NCBI GenBank assembly: GCA_025602905.1
Contig: JAHLKI010000025.1
Location: 1-64,000, forward strand
DNA: 64,000 bases
Direction: 5' to 3'
From: Phlyctochytrium arcticum
Lineage: Eukaryota > Chytridiomycota > Chytridiomycetes > Chytridiales > Chytridiaceae
Part shown: one piece after another, positions 49,147 to 60,950 of the stretch
How the letters are laid out: every line of letters begins with the position of its first letter
Numbering within the stretch: position 1 is the first letter of the stretch
The notes under the pieces: generated by a model
Told to the model about the DNA's origin: nothing
What the model saw: only the letters and a program-made list of their open reading frames with translations
The model's database searches: none
Made by a program: the position numbers and the translations under genes

Positions 49147-49332
49147 GCTTTGTCAACCTTCTCCGGTGTCTCCAATCTCGTATCGCCCCTCGGTCTATGT
49201 CGATCGGCGTGGGAAAGCCTGGGAAACTCCAAAAATGTCATCGTCGTCGAGCTTTTATACGCTTCACAGCCACTCGCCGTATGTCAGAAGGTCGCCGCTC
49301 CAGAATTCCGTTCTCCTGATTTCACCGCCAAG

Positions 49333-50916
49333 ATGGACGAATATGCCTGTCCATGCCTCAACGTCCGAGTCCAGGTCCTTGCCACAGCACCCGTCGATGA
49401 AACGTCCAAGGCCCCAAGTCTACCCGAGTCTCCCGAGCTCTTGATATCCGGAACACTTCGGCTCCTGGGACCCGTTGGCATCCACATAGTAAATATCCAA
49501 ATAAATAAACGTTACTTTGTCCTATAACTGACGGCGAGCACACTATAGGAACATGGGGATCTCGTTGACCTGTCTAGAACGGATGAACACTGGGTGCAAG
49601 CGCTGTGCACAAATTGTGGACATGCATTCTACTTTAGTAGCGATTCGGAAGGCGGCACCGATCTCCCCAGCTCCGAAAGCCAATCTCCCACCATGATCAC
49701 CATCAGCGAAGCTCTTGTGGTATGTATCAACCCACCGCAATGCCTATCGACCTACTTATCCTGTCCCGTCGTTAGTCTGGTCCTCAATTAGAAGAACTTC
49801 GCACATCTGCTACGTACAGTGATGCCTTCCGGATTCTCATAGAGGGTGACCACGGAGACCTCAATGATGACCTTCACCTTGATTTCGATCCCATCGTTGC
49901 CCAGTCTCCGGGCTATATCCTGAACTACCTCTCCGCCTACCCTGATCCACATCTGCGGAATTCCAAGGAGCTATACCAAAATTTCTTGAAATTTATAGCT
50001 CAACAGAAAGAAGACATGGTCCGAAGAATCGAGGCGTTCAGGACGACCGAGCAGGAAAAGTTTGATTCGCGATTCCGGGATACAGTGCGGCAATACGCGA
50101 TTCTGGAGCATCGGATTGGAGAGCGACGACCTGTGAAGCAATCTCCCGTATCCTCCACCCCAGCTGCTCCTGGTAAAGGGCAATGGTCCTTGCACTTCTC
50201 GTTTGCCTTACTCATCGGCATCCACTTTAGAGTCATCACCAACAGCACCCGTCGACAAACCTAGCCTGACTTTTGAGAAGAATGTCAGCTTTAGCGAGAA
50301 TGTGGTGTTTTCTGGTGAATCCTTGCTCGCGCATGTTAGTGTTCCACTGGCGGACAAGAAGGCAACCCCGGATCTGACCGAAGACACACCAGAAGAAGGT
50401 AATTTCCTCGCTTTTCTAAATTGATGACACTTTCTGATTTCTGAACATTGAAGCCGTCTTTTCCATCGATGGCTTCGAGCCACCTCACACACCGTTCCCC
50501 ACGACAGCAAATGATGAGGAGGACGACGCTGAAGACGAAGATGACCAACAAAACGGTAAGATTTACTTATAACCTCCGGCTCGACTTTAGCCAACTGAAT
50601 GATCTGTTTCTCAGCGACCCAGCATGTCACACCTCCGCCTGCCAATTTCGATCTCTCAAGCTCCCTTCCCATCCGTATACCCTACCTGAGATCAGACATA
50701 TTGAGCAAGACGGCCCCCACCGCTCACCTTCACGGTCCTGGTCCTTTGTCACCAACCCTTGAGGATGAGGTTCCTGTATCACCAGAAGAAGCAAGCAAAC
50801 CAGAGAACGAGGATGACTTTGTTGCTCCCCATGTATTGTCTGCCCGAACATATACTCAAGATTACCTTTTGAATCATCGACCTTCGAAGAGTCGAAAAGC
50901 AAGTTTTGCCATATAA
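49333..50916 (+). CDS. Conserved hypothetical protein with CxC and CxxC motifs
   Basis: Six exons keep one frame (first 49333-49488, second from 49549) and give about 400 residues. The N terminus starts MDEYACPCLNVRVQVL and is followed after 55 residues by VQALCTNCGHAFYF. The C-x-C and C-x2-C pairs spaced this way suggest a zinc-bound beta fold like the Mss4/GFA group. The middle has a helical region (QNFLKFIAQQKEDMVRRIEA), and the C-terminal half is acidic and Ser/Pro-rich. I do not recognise the family. It lies back to back with PARP1, 186 bp between starts. Confidence 0.65.
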
Positions 50917-51263
50917 CCATTGATCATCTACATGGCTTTCTGGCTCTTTCAAGCACAAATATACACTGTAAAGAATAGAAACATATCGGCAATCAGCCGT
51001 GAAGATTACTGAAAATCGCGTAAATGCGCAACATTAACCAATTTCGAAAATATACAATAGAAAAAAATGGGTAAGAGTTCGTGATGATCGGTAGTCGATT
51101 TACACCAATTACTGATGGATGGGTATTGAGGCTGAGCATTAGAGACGCAAGTTGGAAGGGATGTCGAAGATTGGAAGTGTGGTTGAGATTTCTCCAAAAC
51201 TGCGAACGGGAAAATTTGCCGAGCTTCTCATGTGCAAATATTATAGGCGTTCATGTCGTCGCT

Positions 51264-52265
51264 TTATGCTTCTTGGATCATGGCTGGTGCATCCATTACC
51301 ATTCCACCCTTTTCTGGCGAACTTGGGATCGACATATCCATCCCTGACGCTTCATTTTCTGCTGTTTCAGCGGTAGCAAAACCTTTGGTAACTGGAGCGG
51401 CCTTTTCCTCCGCATCCCTAAAATCGGTAAGTATTGCTTCCAAGTTGAAGCTGATACTGGAACCCACCATGGAATGGAAAACCTTGTGACTCGTGGCTTA
51501 TCAGCCAAAATACTCCTTTGCAGAATGTCAAGCTTTGGTGGTATTGGTGGTTCTTCTTTAAGTTGTGGGTCTGTGTAGTCATTGTTGACATAGTATCCGA
51601 CACGAACAAACTCGCGATCGCGATATGAGCACATCAGGAGAATTACGGTGACTCCAACAACGTCCGCTGATGGGATGCGCGATGGATCAGGTGCTGGAGC
51701 CTAGGAAACCAGAAGTCAGATACACATTGACGGGAGCATTGTGAATAAGTCACGTCGGAAGCGACAAATCTATGACAGCCGCTTCGTTCCATGACTGGTA
51801 CCGCCTGGCCAACATACCTCTAGCAAGAATTTACTTGTGCCCACTGGCACAGGCCCGACCATAACAGATTCGAGTGTTTGGTCATGCTGTTCGCTCTCTG
51901 CTGATCCAACGTAAACAACCTTGAACTCCAAGTCTAAAAACAAAAGGATTGGATTAAACAAAAGTTGAGCTGGTTTCAGGAAATATCATCGGCCGCTCCA
52001 TCTGACAAAACCGGGAAGCCTCTGGGTCCAGAAGATGTTCGAAAGCACGGACAGTCGTGATGCAAGGAGAAGCCTACCTTCTTGGAGTTCCGCGATAACC
52101 TCAAAGGTTATCTCAATTTGAAAAGGATCAGCGAATTGGCATGGATTGTTCAGTATCTGTCACAAGAGAGTAATGTTAGCAATCGGTCTGCTGTACCCTC
52201 GCCCCCAACGAGATCCTCCATAACTTGACACCCACCTGAACGTTGACCAGGTTCACTAAACTCAT
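51264..52265 (-). CDS. ASF1: Histone H3-H4 chaperone Asf1
   Basis: Five or six exons encode about 210 residues. The immunoglobulin-like core starts [10 protein letters not shown] and contains [69 protein letters not shown] and [11 protein letters not shown]. The block is nearly the same as in Asf1 of yeast and animals. A C-terminal tail of about 55 residues ([13 protein letters not shown]) is of low complexity and less acidic than the yeast tail. Asf1 delivers H3-H4 to CAF-1, HIRA and Rtt109 in nucleosome assembly. Confidence 0.93.
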
Positions 52266-52651
52266 CCTGACCAAAGAATTGAGTTCAAGGGCAGTTTCCT
52301 CGACGTCTGGAGTTTGAAAGTTGCAAGGGGTCGTTCCAAATAGTGACCTTGTTGATGCACTTGTGTCTTGCTGAACGTTGAAAACGAGACTTGTTTTTGG
52401 CCAACGACGAGAAGTAGAAGAAAGGTGAACGAACAGAGTATTCCCAGGAAAAGTCGACGGACACGCCGTTGAACGCTCGAAGCCCATATTGTCCGAATCC
52501 TCCGATTAGTCCGAATCACCTGACTGATTTCGTGACGGTGTGCAATTTGCTTCAATTGGCTGAAATGAGCAAAACGCGTCGAGTTTCGACAGAGTTTCGA
52601 CAGAGGAGGAGCGAGCGTGTTTTCCAACATACGGAGTTTGTTGTTGGAAAG

Positions 52652-55553
52652 ATGGATAACATATTCGCTGGGCTCGAGACTGAGCTTAACGACTTTGAAA
52701 GCTATGTCGATAACTATAGTAAGTGGATTGCCTTCGGTATATGGAAAAGTTCCCCTTCTTACACGCAGAAGCTTCCAAAATGGATGATATCCTGTCCGGC
52801 AGGGTCACCGATACGGCATTCATCGAGTCTACAGTCAATTCATTGCGCGACGCCAAGCTAGAGGAACATCCATCAAAAGCAGAAGCTGCCGATGATGCGA
52901 GGAGAATTCCAAAAAAGGGAGGGCTGGATTATAGCCGCTGGGAGAAGATTGCCGTGGAGGACGAAACAAATGAAGCTTCTCAGGGCAAAGACTCTGCAAA
53001 GGCAGCCCCAGCTGCTGAGAATCATAAAGCGAGTGACCCGGATAAGACACCGTCCTCCCCTCGGACGCAACGCACGTTGGAACGCGTGTCGACACATCGC
53101 TTGAATGGCAACGCATTCTTCAAGACGCGCGATTACCCGGCGGCCATCAAAGAATATACCCTAGCAATCGAGGCATACACGGCCAAAGAGGTCCGAGAGG
53201 AAAAATCTGGGACTCGTGCTGGGGAAACAACCGAAAAGATTGAAAAGTTGTATGCGTTGCTCGATCGAGTGGTTCCCAAAAAGGATACGTTAAAACCCGA
53301 CGCGTCATTATACACGAATCGCGCGTTGGCACATCTTCGAATGCAGTCGTTTGAACAAGCGATAGCGGATTGTACAACAGCTTTGGAGCTCGACGCAAAC
53401 AATGTCAAAGCATTCTGGCGAAGAGCCGAGGCTTTCCGGGCCTGTAAAAAATATCAGGATGCTGAAGCAGACTTGAAAAAGTTGGAGGATCTGATTGGCG
53501 CCTACGAGACACGAGTTGAGGGTTTATCGAATCGAGGGGGCCGGACACGGCGTCAGGTGGAGAAGGAAAATCTGGCTGGACCAGCACCTGGCTTAACCTT
53601 GAAAGAAGTTTTGACCTATGTAGCAGAAATGCGGCGGGAGGAGGTTGCTCTTCGCGCAGAGGAAAGTCTACGGGGTGATCTCAACAAAGACGGAAGTCAC
53701 GACGTGATGAGTGGCGTTCTTGACGGGTTTGTGCGGGAGGCCAAGGCATTAAGCGAAGGTGTAGCCACTCAAGCTCAAAAGGAAACAACTCAGGCTGCGG
53801 CAACACTGCTTACCCGCCTTTTGTCGGCCGACAACAAACTAGACGTATCTAGCGCGGGGTTCAAGGACGAATACAATGTAGCAGATGCGTTTCGGGTATG
53901 CTCTGGATTTGAACGTCTGATACTGGACGATTCCGTGTTTTCGGCTGTGACCGCAAATCTGATTTTACCAGTTCTCTTCAAGGCCGTCTCGGCGTCAAGT
54001 CTGAATGCATCGCATTTGCGCTCATCTCACATATCTCGAGTCGTGCAAGTCATGCTTGGCTGCCGGCAGCCACATGTAACAACGGTGGAGAGTGCCGCTG
54101 GTCTGCTCTGTTCTACCGCGGGGGCTGAAGTGTCCAAGACTCAAGACCGGGGGGTATGGGCAGTCTGGAACGGGGTCAAGGCACTTGACTCCCAGGCTGG
54201 CCGTAAGTTGGGAGAGTTCCTCCTGGCATTTTTGGAATCCTCACTAACAGTGTCTGGACAAGACGCTGTTACCACCACACCTGCCACACGCTTGTATCTT
54301 TTGAAACTACTGACCACGTTTCTGGGTCTGCCCATACCTGAGCAAAAGATTGTCTTTAAGGACTGGGGGCTCGAGCCATCTTCTCTCATCAAATCCGTCA
54401 TCAGTGCGCTGACATCCGTGGACAGGGTCGAAAGTGAAGGTGCTGCGCATCTGGACATGGCTGAGAGGGTTCCGGCAGTAGCATCATGCCTTTGGCTTGA
54501 TGCATCTGTCCAGTCTATTGCTACAGGGGGAGCGTTGGAGGCAGATTCTCCGGGCATGCTTATTGCCGATGTCTTGGTAGAGCATCATGAAGACATCGTC
54601 TCTGCGATTTGGACATCTATTTCAACTCTCACGGCCCGTAGTCGCGACTCGACATCTTCCACAGCTGGCATGCTATCCACTACAACTCACCTCCTCGCCA
54701 CATATCACAACCTGCTGCCCATCCTACCTCCCCACCCCGAACTGCTCACCACATACTCAATACCCACAACCCTCGTATCTTATCTCACCAGTACTGAAAA
54801 ATCAAATTCCTCCAAAGATAGTCTTTTGGTGACCCACTCTGCTCTAGCAACATTTGCGCGCCTCCTACCCACACACAAGGAGATTCTATTGCCTGTTCTA
54901 GATGGATGGTGGGACGCCTTACCCATTCTCTCATTCCTGCTTCCGACTGATCTCCCCAACCTGCAATTAAATATGCGGACGCACGCCTTACCACTCCTCC
55001 TTGCGTTTCTAGAATTGGATCAAGGCAGAACGGACAAGGAGTGGGTAGAGGGCGGAGGATTGGAAGTGTTGGTCAGAATACTGGAGGATCTTGAGGGTCA
55101 ACTTGGTCGCTCCAAAAAGGACGGTACGGGAGAGGCAACAGATGGAAAATGGAAAGATGTTGGCAATACCGCTCTGTGCTTGGCGCATTGTCTTACGAAA
55201 CGTAATGGACATATGAAACATGCATGTCTTTTTTCAAGGTCTAACGTTGGCTTTCTTTTAGGTGCGAACGCTGAGTCTTGCCACTCACTTGGCGCGACAC
55301 CACTCTTGATCAACTTGCTGCGCGCAACTTCCTCTCTGCCACCTAAAGCCATGCGTGCTCTGGACAGTGTGCAAAGAAACCTTGCTATAGCATGCGCCAG
55401 ACTGTGTTCAAACTGCCGTAAGTCATCTACGAGTGTCATCATATCGTCCTGCTCTCCTGACATGCCCCTCCTTCTGCAGCGGCTGCCCTGGACGAAGTCC
55501 GTGAACTAAAGGGCATCGAATTGATGTATTCATTGGGTCCAAGAATCGTTTAA
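52652..55553 (+). CDS. TTC12: TTC12-like axonemal dynein assembly protein
   Basis: A short first exon (52652-52718) joins a long exon from 52769, with a small last exon ending at 55553; about 920 residues. An N-terminal segment (LNDFESYVDN, MDDILSG) precedes TPRs (RLNGNAFFKTRDYPAAIKEY, LYTNRALAHLRMQSFEQAIA, AFWRRAEAFRACKKYQDA). The rest is armadillo-like helices ending in GNTALCLAHC and IACARLC, with a terminal KGIELMYSLGP. TPR-then-ARM order and the tail match TTC12, whose loss in humans removes dynein arms of sperm and cilia. A segment near 55214-55260 may be an unconventional intron (GTCTTT donor), or it may be coding. Confidence 0.8.
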
Positions 55554-55802
55554 CCTTCATTTAGACAGCTTTTTTTGTATTTTCTGTACTTATTCGTATT
55601 GAGATTGCTTCTAATGAGAATGTAATATGTTACACACACAAACATAAAAAAATGGATAAACAAAAAGAAAAAACGACAACAATAAAATCCACCAAGGGGT
55701 AAGAGAAAAAATTCAACTTTATCAAGTAGCGGAACCTACCATGCGCCAGGGCGACATGAAGATAACTCGCGATGCGGGAGTAACGACCAAAAATGGAGAA
55801 AC

Positions 55803-56930
55803 TTAGACGGCGGCTACGGTAGCTTGGGGAGTGTCAGATGAGGCCAGGATAACTGCTTGAAGGCGCTTGGCGTGAACGTAATCAGCCATTGCCCGCTAAT
55901 GGGGAGAAGGATTTGTGAGAACCTAACCATGGGAAGTCTGAGAGTGGCAAAACACTTACCATCGAGATGAAGAAACCCATCACAAGGAGAAAGTACGACA
56001 TCCAGTAATTTTCGGCTGCCAATTCTTCAGCATCCTCGGGATTTAATTCACCGCTGGGGTCGTAGGCGCTGTAATCCGCCAGGGACTCTTCCACCTCCCG
56101 GGATCGAAGGTAAAAGGCGTAACGGATCAATGTCATACCGAACCCGCTGCGAGAACCGCACTTGGCAGCGTGGGAAGTGGCCAGAATCGATGTGAGGAGG
56201 AAACCGATAAAGTCAAAGGACATGGAGACAAGCATGTTAACAAAGTAGGTGAAAAGGTCTCCAACGGGCATGCCTTTGAATTAACCAACAATTAGTCATC
56301 CGTAACAAAAACTCACGAAAATTTATCTCAAGCCTTACCATCAATAAGTACTTCACCGTCTTCGCTTATGACATTCGCAATGACGGACGTCTCGTAATAC
56401 GACGGTGCAGTGTCATGAGCAGCTTCGGCATATGTTGGCGGTTCCAACTCCTCATAAATTTTGCCTTGAGGCATGGCTGAAGATTCTTGCTTTGCGCTCA
56501 AATTGGCAAACACACCGTCGTTGCCGGCTTGCGCAGTCGGGGGACTTCCGCGGGGAGCCTGAGCATAGAAAGGCTGGGCATACGGCGCAGGGGACAAGCC
56601 GGAAGGCGAAGAGGACGGGGCAGCATGCGGAGACGTAGAGGCCGAGGCAAAAGATGAGGTACCTGCACCTGCAGCGGCGGAAGAAGAGTGAGCGTGCAAC
56701 GGGGTGTTTTCATAGGCATTGTCGTCCTCGTCCTCCTCTGTGGTGTCAATCAGACGGTTGCGGTCGTCGTTGTTGTTGTTGTTGGAGGCTCGAGAAGAAG
56801 AGAATAAGCGGGCCATGACTGTCGGGGGAGTAGTGGGATTGGAGTTGTCGTCGGTGGTGGTGGAGGGTTCAGACAAAGCAGGAGTGTTGCTGCTCTCGGC
56901 GTCCGGCAGTCGGTCGTATGCTCGCATCAT
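55803..56930 (-). CDS. BSD2: Bsd2/NDFIP-type adaptor of Nedd4-family ubiquitin ligases
   Basis: Three exons. The N-terminal 190 residues are Ser/Thr/Ala/Asn-rich with a NDDRNRLI... acidic run and PY-type motifs (EPPTYAEAA, APSYYE) that would bind WW domains of Rsp5/Nedd4. The C-terminal part has three membrane helices: MPVGDLFTYFVNMLVSM, SFDFIGFLLTSILATSHAAK and SYFLLVMGFFISM. GFLLTSxLATSHAAKCGSRSGFG is the Bsd2/NDFIP marker. These adaptors sit in Golgi or endosome membranes and direct transporters to degradation, including manganese and copper transporters in yeast. The start at 56930 follows an in-frame stop. Confidence 0.88.
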
Positions 56931-57166
56931 CTTTGCAGTATTATCCTTGATGTTTATTCTTGGGGGGTGACCCTGAGGGATATTTATATCGCTGGTTGTT
57001 TCTGTTTAGGAATCGTCGGCCAGCCAAGAAACGACTGCTTCGCTGTTTTGGCCTGTTTGAGCCACCGCCGGCTTGTGACTTGTTTCGCCGTTCATGCAGC
57101 CACCCATGACAAACCAGACTGACATTTTTCCGCCTCAAAGTAAGTCCTAAACCACCAATCTCCACA

Positions 57167-57932
57167 ATGGCAGCTCGATCAGGCACACATCAAGGCTCCC
57201 ATAGAACACATTATGAGGTCCTGCGGGTCGCTACCGACGCTCCTGCGGCCACTATCAGGCAGGCGTAAAGTATATTCCCGCTCAGAGTGACCCGTCCCCA
57301 AAATCAAACTGACAAAGAAGCTTGTCAGATATCGGAAATGTGCGATAGAACACCATCCGTATGTGGCCTTTGTCGACGTACATAGGATGCAGTGCATTGA
57401 CGCTTACATATCTATTTTCGTAGAGACAAGAATGGAGGCGAGGGCCACGAAGAATTCGTGTTGATTGGCCAAGCGTATGCAGTTTTGTCAAATCGTAGGT
57501 TGCCACTCAGTCCTGATTGACCCATGTCAATTGATGTGCAATGATGCGATAGCAACGACTCGAAGGCAGTATGATCGCGATCTTGCCTACCCACCCCGCT
57601 CCGCCTCTTCCCATCCTCCATCCGCCTCTACTTCCTGGGACGACTTTTTCAGTGGTCGGCCGTCTCGACCCGCTCGGCCGGCATCAGATACACCGACCCG
57701 TGCAGAGGCCACGTATCCAGACATGTCCTTCGAAGACGTTGTCCGGCTCTTTCAATCAGAGTTTCGTTCCAACAGTGTCGGCCTTCGCGAGGCCGCCTCA
57801 GTCTTGGTCAACCCACAAGCAAGCACGGCCACCAAGATTCTCTCGACATTGTTTATGGGTGCAGAAATGTACTTGTCCTATCAGGACCAACAGAGGGCTA
57901 ACCGTCGAGCGACCGATGGTCGGGACTCATAA
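57167..57932 (+). CDS. J-domain (DnaJ) co-chaperone
   Basis: Four exons encode about 180 residues. The J domain spans residues about 14-85, from HYEVLRVATDAPAATIRQAY through the HPD tripeptide in AIEHHPDKNGG, which is split by an intron, to NPTTRRQYDRDL. The remaining C-terminal part has a Pro/Ser-rich stretch, a WDDFFSGRPSRP segment and a helical end (VVRLFQSEF, STLFMGAEMYLSY). No Gly/Phe or zinc-finger region, so this is a class III J protein. The client is unknown. It is divergent from BSD2, 236 bp between starts. Confidence 0.82.
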
Positions 57933-58240
57933 ACCATCCTTGGTAGTCTCGATAACTATTATTCACAGATGGTTTGATTGCGGATGTGTTGTGCATTCAT
58001 GCTGTACATACATGTGGTACTCGTACATATTTATTTCAGTCCTTTTTGGTGATATCCATGGTCTCCACTTGGCTGTCAGTCAGGAAAATTAATGAAATCG
58101 GGCCAGATACCTGACACTACTGTATACATGTAGCCGTGCAGTTCATTCCTTCGCGAAATATATACGCAGGGGTTCCCTCATCTCCATCGAAAATCTCAAG
58201 GTCAACAGACCGGATTTCTGAAGAGCAATTACCAACAGAA

Positions 58241-58250
58241 AAAAAAAGAG
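58241..58250 (-). terminator. Pol III terminator of tRNA-Ile
   Basis: The minus strand reads CTC then a run of at least seven T just past the discriminator base of the tRNA, the usual Pol III stop signal. Confidence 0.7.
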
Positions 58251-58324
58251 TGCTCCGCACAGGGGTCGAACCTGTGACCTTGGCGTTATTAGCACCACGC
58301 TCTAACCAACTGAGCTAGCGGAGC
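58251..58324 (-). tRNA. tRNA-Ile (anticodon AAU)
   Basis: The minus strand folds as a cloverleaf: acceptor GCTCCGC pairs perfectly with GCGGAGC, D arm GCTCAGTTGGTTAGAGC, anticodon loop CTAATAA with AAT at 34-36, T arm CAGGTTCGACCCCTG. It matches the eukaryotic tRNA-Ile(AAU) core seen in animals. There is no intron. A T run just past its 3' end (complement of 58242-58248) is a Pol III terminator. Confidence 0.95.
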
Positions 58325-59447
58325 CAGATCCGATTATTTTTAGATGGTAGTCGTGGTTGGTCTTAGATCGAAGCAAACTTGCCAAGATTTGAAGATTGTA
58401 GGTCCCGAGTTTTCGTCTGACAGTCTGCCACCGTCGTCACCGTTTACCACCATAGATGCCTTATTAGTTAGTTATCTCTTATCCATGTAGTACTATCAGT
58501 TGTCTTAGTTAGTCCTGCATCATCTTGCCATCATATTGTATCATGACCGCAGAGGTCGAACCTCATACATTTATCAATATAAAAAGAGGCATCCTGAGGT
58601 TCCCCCTCGAAGGTTATCCTCAATCATCACAAGCTTCCTCATACCAACTTGTCTCTACCAGTGACCTTTCTTAATTATAAACAAACGAAAATCGAAAGCT
58701 CATATATAGTGTACTAGCCGGAAAAGCTGTGTCTGCACCTGCGGAGACCATCTGATGGTTGCGAAATGACTGCAATGAGACAGTTCTGCCTACTTGTTAG
58801 TTATGTGCACACAGGTTCTGTTATTTTCAATAACATGCGATTCATCCGGGGAATGCAATAGCGGAGATACATTTGTTGGGAGGCTGCGCAAATTTCCCTA
58901 GATTGGAAGGGGTTCGGAGTCGAAAAATGCATGGAGGGCCGCCATATCGGAGGAGAGTTGGAAACAACCGGGGCAGAAGTTCAATTCGTACGAGAGGCGA
59001 TAACTTTGATCGGAAAATCATTGCGTGGGAAAAAAAATGAAAGGGATCATAAAATCAACATGCCAGCGACCGCCTCAAATGATGATTTTAGTTTTAAACG
59101 TTCATCTTTCAAACTTTATTCGTGTTGAAGACACTCGTGATTTAAGTGGGCCTATAAACAATTGACATTCATTGAGCATGTCGGCTCTCGCGGCTTTTCT
59201 TTTAAAGATGAGCGTGGGAACCACAAATATTTTGGCTGTCACATTAGGAAAGAAGTATACGGGAAAGATGTGAGGAGATAAAGTGCAGCACGATGGACGA
59301 CATGGCAGTATCTTTATCGATATGAATGCACTTATATCTTAGTTTACTGTGACAAAATCATACTATGCTCTATTCTAGTTCTACTTGTCTACTTGTTGGT
59401 CTAGAGCTGACATCCTTTACCTTTGCGCCAGACGGACAATCGTTTTC
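58325..59447. other. AT-rich region without a supportable gene
   Basis: Between the tRNA and the cysteine-rich pseudogene. Frames are short (the longest about 65 codons) with no family resemblance. Confidence 0.5.
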
Positions 59448-60136
59448 CTAAGCATTGGGCAGGGGGAAAGTGGGGTCATTGGTGTTTTGCCATCCGGACC
59501 AGCCGCGATCGGGGCAGCATAGCTTTGTGCGGGAGTCCAACTCGTTTTTGTGTTTGACGCAGTTGTTGCCGTCTGGCTCACTCCAGGGGAATGATTCAGT
59601 GGTGTCAGTAGCGAAAACGGGATCCCAAGAGTCTTGCCATGCAGTGCAGCCTTTGTCATCGCAACATTGCTGCTTGAAGCTGTTGTACTTGTTGGTGACG
59701 AGCCGACATCCATTGTTCATCTTGGGGCCAGGGAATTCGTCCTCAGGCGCGCCACGACGGGTCAAGGGGAAAGTGGGGTCGTTGGTGATTTGCCATCCGG
59801 AGCAGCCGCGGTCGGGGCAGCATAGCTTTGTGCGGTAGTCCAACTCGTTTTTGTGTTTCACGCAGTTGTTGCCGTCCGGCTCACTCCAAGGGTGTGATTC
59901 AGTGGTGTCAGTAGCGAAAACGGGATCCCAAGAGTCTTGCTATGCAGTGCAGCCCTTGTCGTCGCAACATTGCTGCTTGAAGAGCTGTTGTACTTGTTGG
60001 TTATGAGCCGACATCCGTTGCTCATCTTTGGGCCCGGGAATTCATCCTCTGGCGCACCACGACGGGTGGGTTTGGCGGTGACAGTGGTTGCTGCAAGAGC
60101 GATGATGGCCAAAAAGATTGCTGCGGTAGCCTTCAT
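59448..60136 (-). pseudogene. Two-repeat cysteine-rich secreted protein gene, first repeat broken
   Basis: The start codon at 60136 opens a clear signal peptide (MKATAAIFLAIIALAATT, cleaved near TVTA). Two tandem copies of a unit of about 97 residues follow. Each starts RRGAPEDEFPGPK, contains cysteine pairs (QQCCDD, KLCCPDRG) and a GWQ...NDPTFPL end. The second copy is intact to the stop at 59448. In the first copy two extra bases shift the frame just after NKYN, and one TGG codon has become TAG, so the full protein cannot be read through. I do not know the family. As it stands a short truncated product from 60136 is the only likely output. Confidence 0.7.
59450..60080. repeat. Tandem repeat of about 291 bp (two copies)
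   Basis: Copy 1 spans about 59765-60065 and copy 2 about 59450-59757 (plus coordinates). The copies are highly alike at nucleotide level, including the stretches GGGATCCCAAGAGTCTTGCC and GTGTTTGACGCAGTTGTTGC with few changes, which shows recent duplication. Confidence 0.75.
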
Positions 60137-60230
60137 GTTGGAAGAGTACTTTGGAAGTATGAGGAATGAAATAAGACGTGGTGGGGATTGGGTTGCTGAT
60201 GCCAGGAGAGGAGATGGAAAGAGCGCTGCC

Positions 60231-60240
60231 TTTAAATAGT
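60231..60240 (-). promoter_or_regulatory. TATA-like box of the cysteine-rich secreted pseudogene
   Basis: The minus strand reads ACTATTTAAA about 95 bp before the ATG at 60136, a spacing like that of the other secreted-protein genes in the window. Confidence 0.4.
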
Positions 60241-60757
60241 TTTTCGCAGCCCCAATGTTATCATCTTCCTGCAATCCGAAAAATTACAACGGTGGGAAAT
60301 ATACTACGGTAGCCTTACCCCCATGCATCTGCAGCAAAGTTTCCTTCGGCGAAAATGTTGCACCCATCTAGATGCATCTTTGCGAAAATTGGCCGCCACG
60401 AAAGTCAAAGGGAGGAGGATGGTGAGGAAAAGAAAAAAGAGCGTGGACAATAGGAGGAAGTTGCACATTCGTACTCGCCGGAACTATTCAATTTTTTGGG
60501 ATATTAATTAATGGTCATACTCCGTTGATTCCATGCAGTTGTAGATATTGAGATGAAAAGTCAACGGAAGACGAGCTACAGGAGTGGCTACGAGAGGGCA
60601 CATCTTGCTCTGTCTTCTCCATGAAAATCTTAGATTCGTCGTAACGAGGTACAATGCAACGGTGTTCAGAGTCTCTACGGTCCAAGGCCTCTCGATTGTT
60701 CGTGCATGTACTCGAGTATCCCTCGCAGTTGAAATTTCTTACACAGAACACAACCGG
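60241..60757. other. Left flank of the transposon
   Basis: No supportable gene. A short Arg/Lys-rich frame near 60323-60511 has no motif. The final bases are the first copy of the transposon target site. Confidence 0.4.
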
Positions 60758-60767
60758 CGGCACTCGA

Positions 60768-60806
60768 GGGAGCGTCTCGGGCGAGGTAATATCCGGTTCC
60801 AATCGC
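60768..60806 (+). repeat. Left terminal inverted repeat
   Basis: 39 bp, perfect inverted match to 63187-63225. Two extra bases (GA) lie between it and the target-site copy on this side only. Confidence 0.9.
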
Positions 60807-60950
60807 TCGCCGGGGGGAGACAACCAAGCCACCTGCGGACCGACAGCTCGGTAACAACGTCCAGACCAAGGAATTCGAAATACAAGTTCACAACATATAT
60901 TGCCAACCAAAAAAGTTTAAACTATCTATTCGCTCTTCTATCTTCTATTT

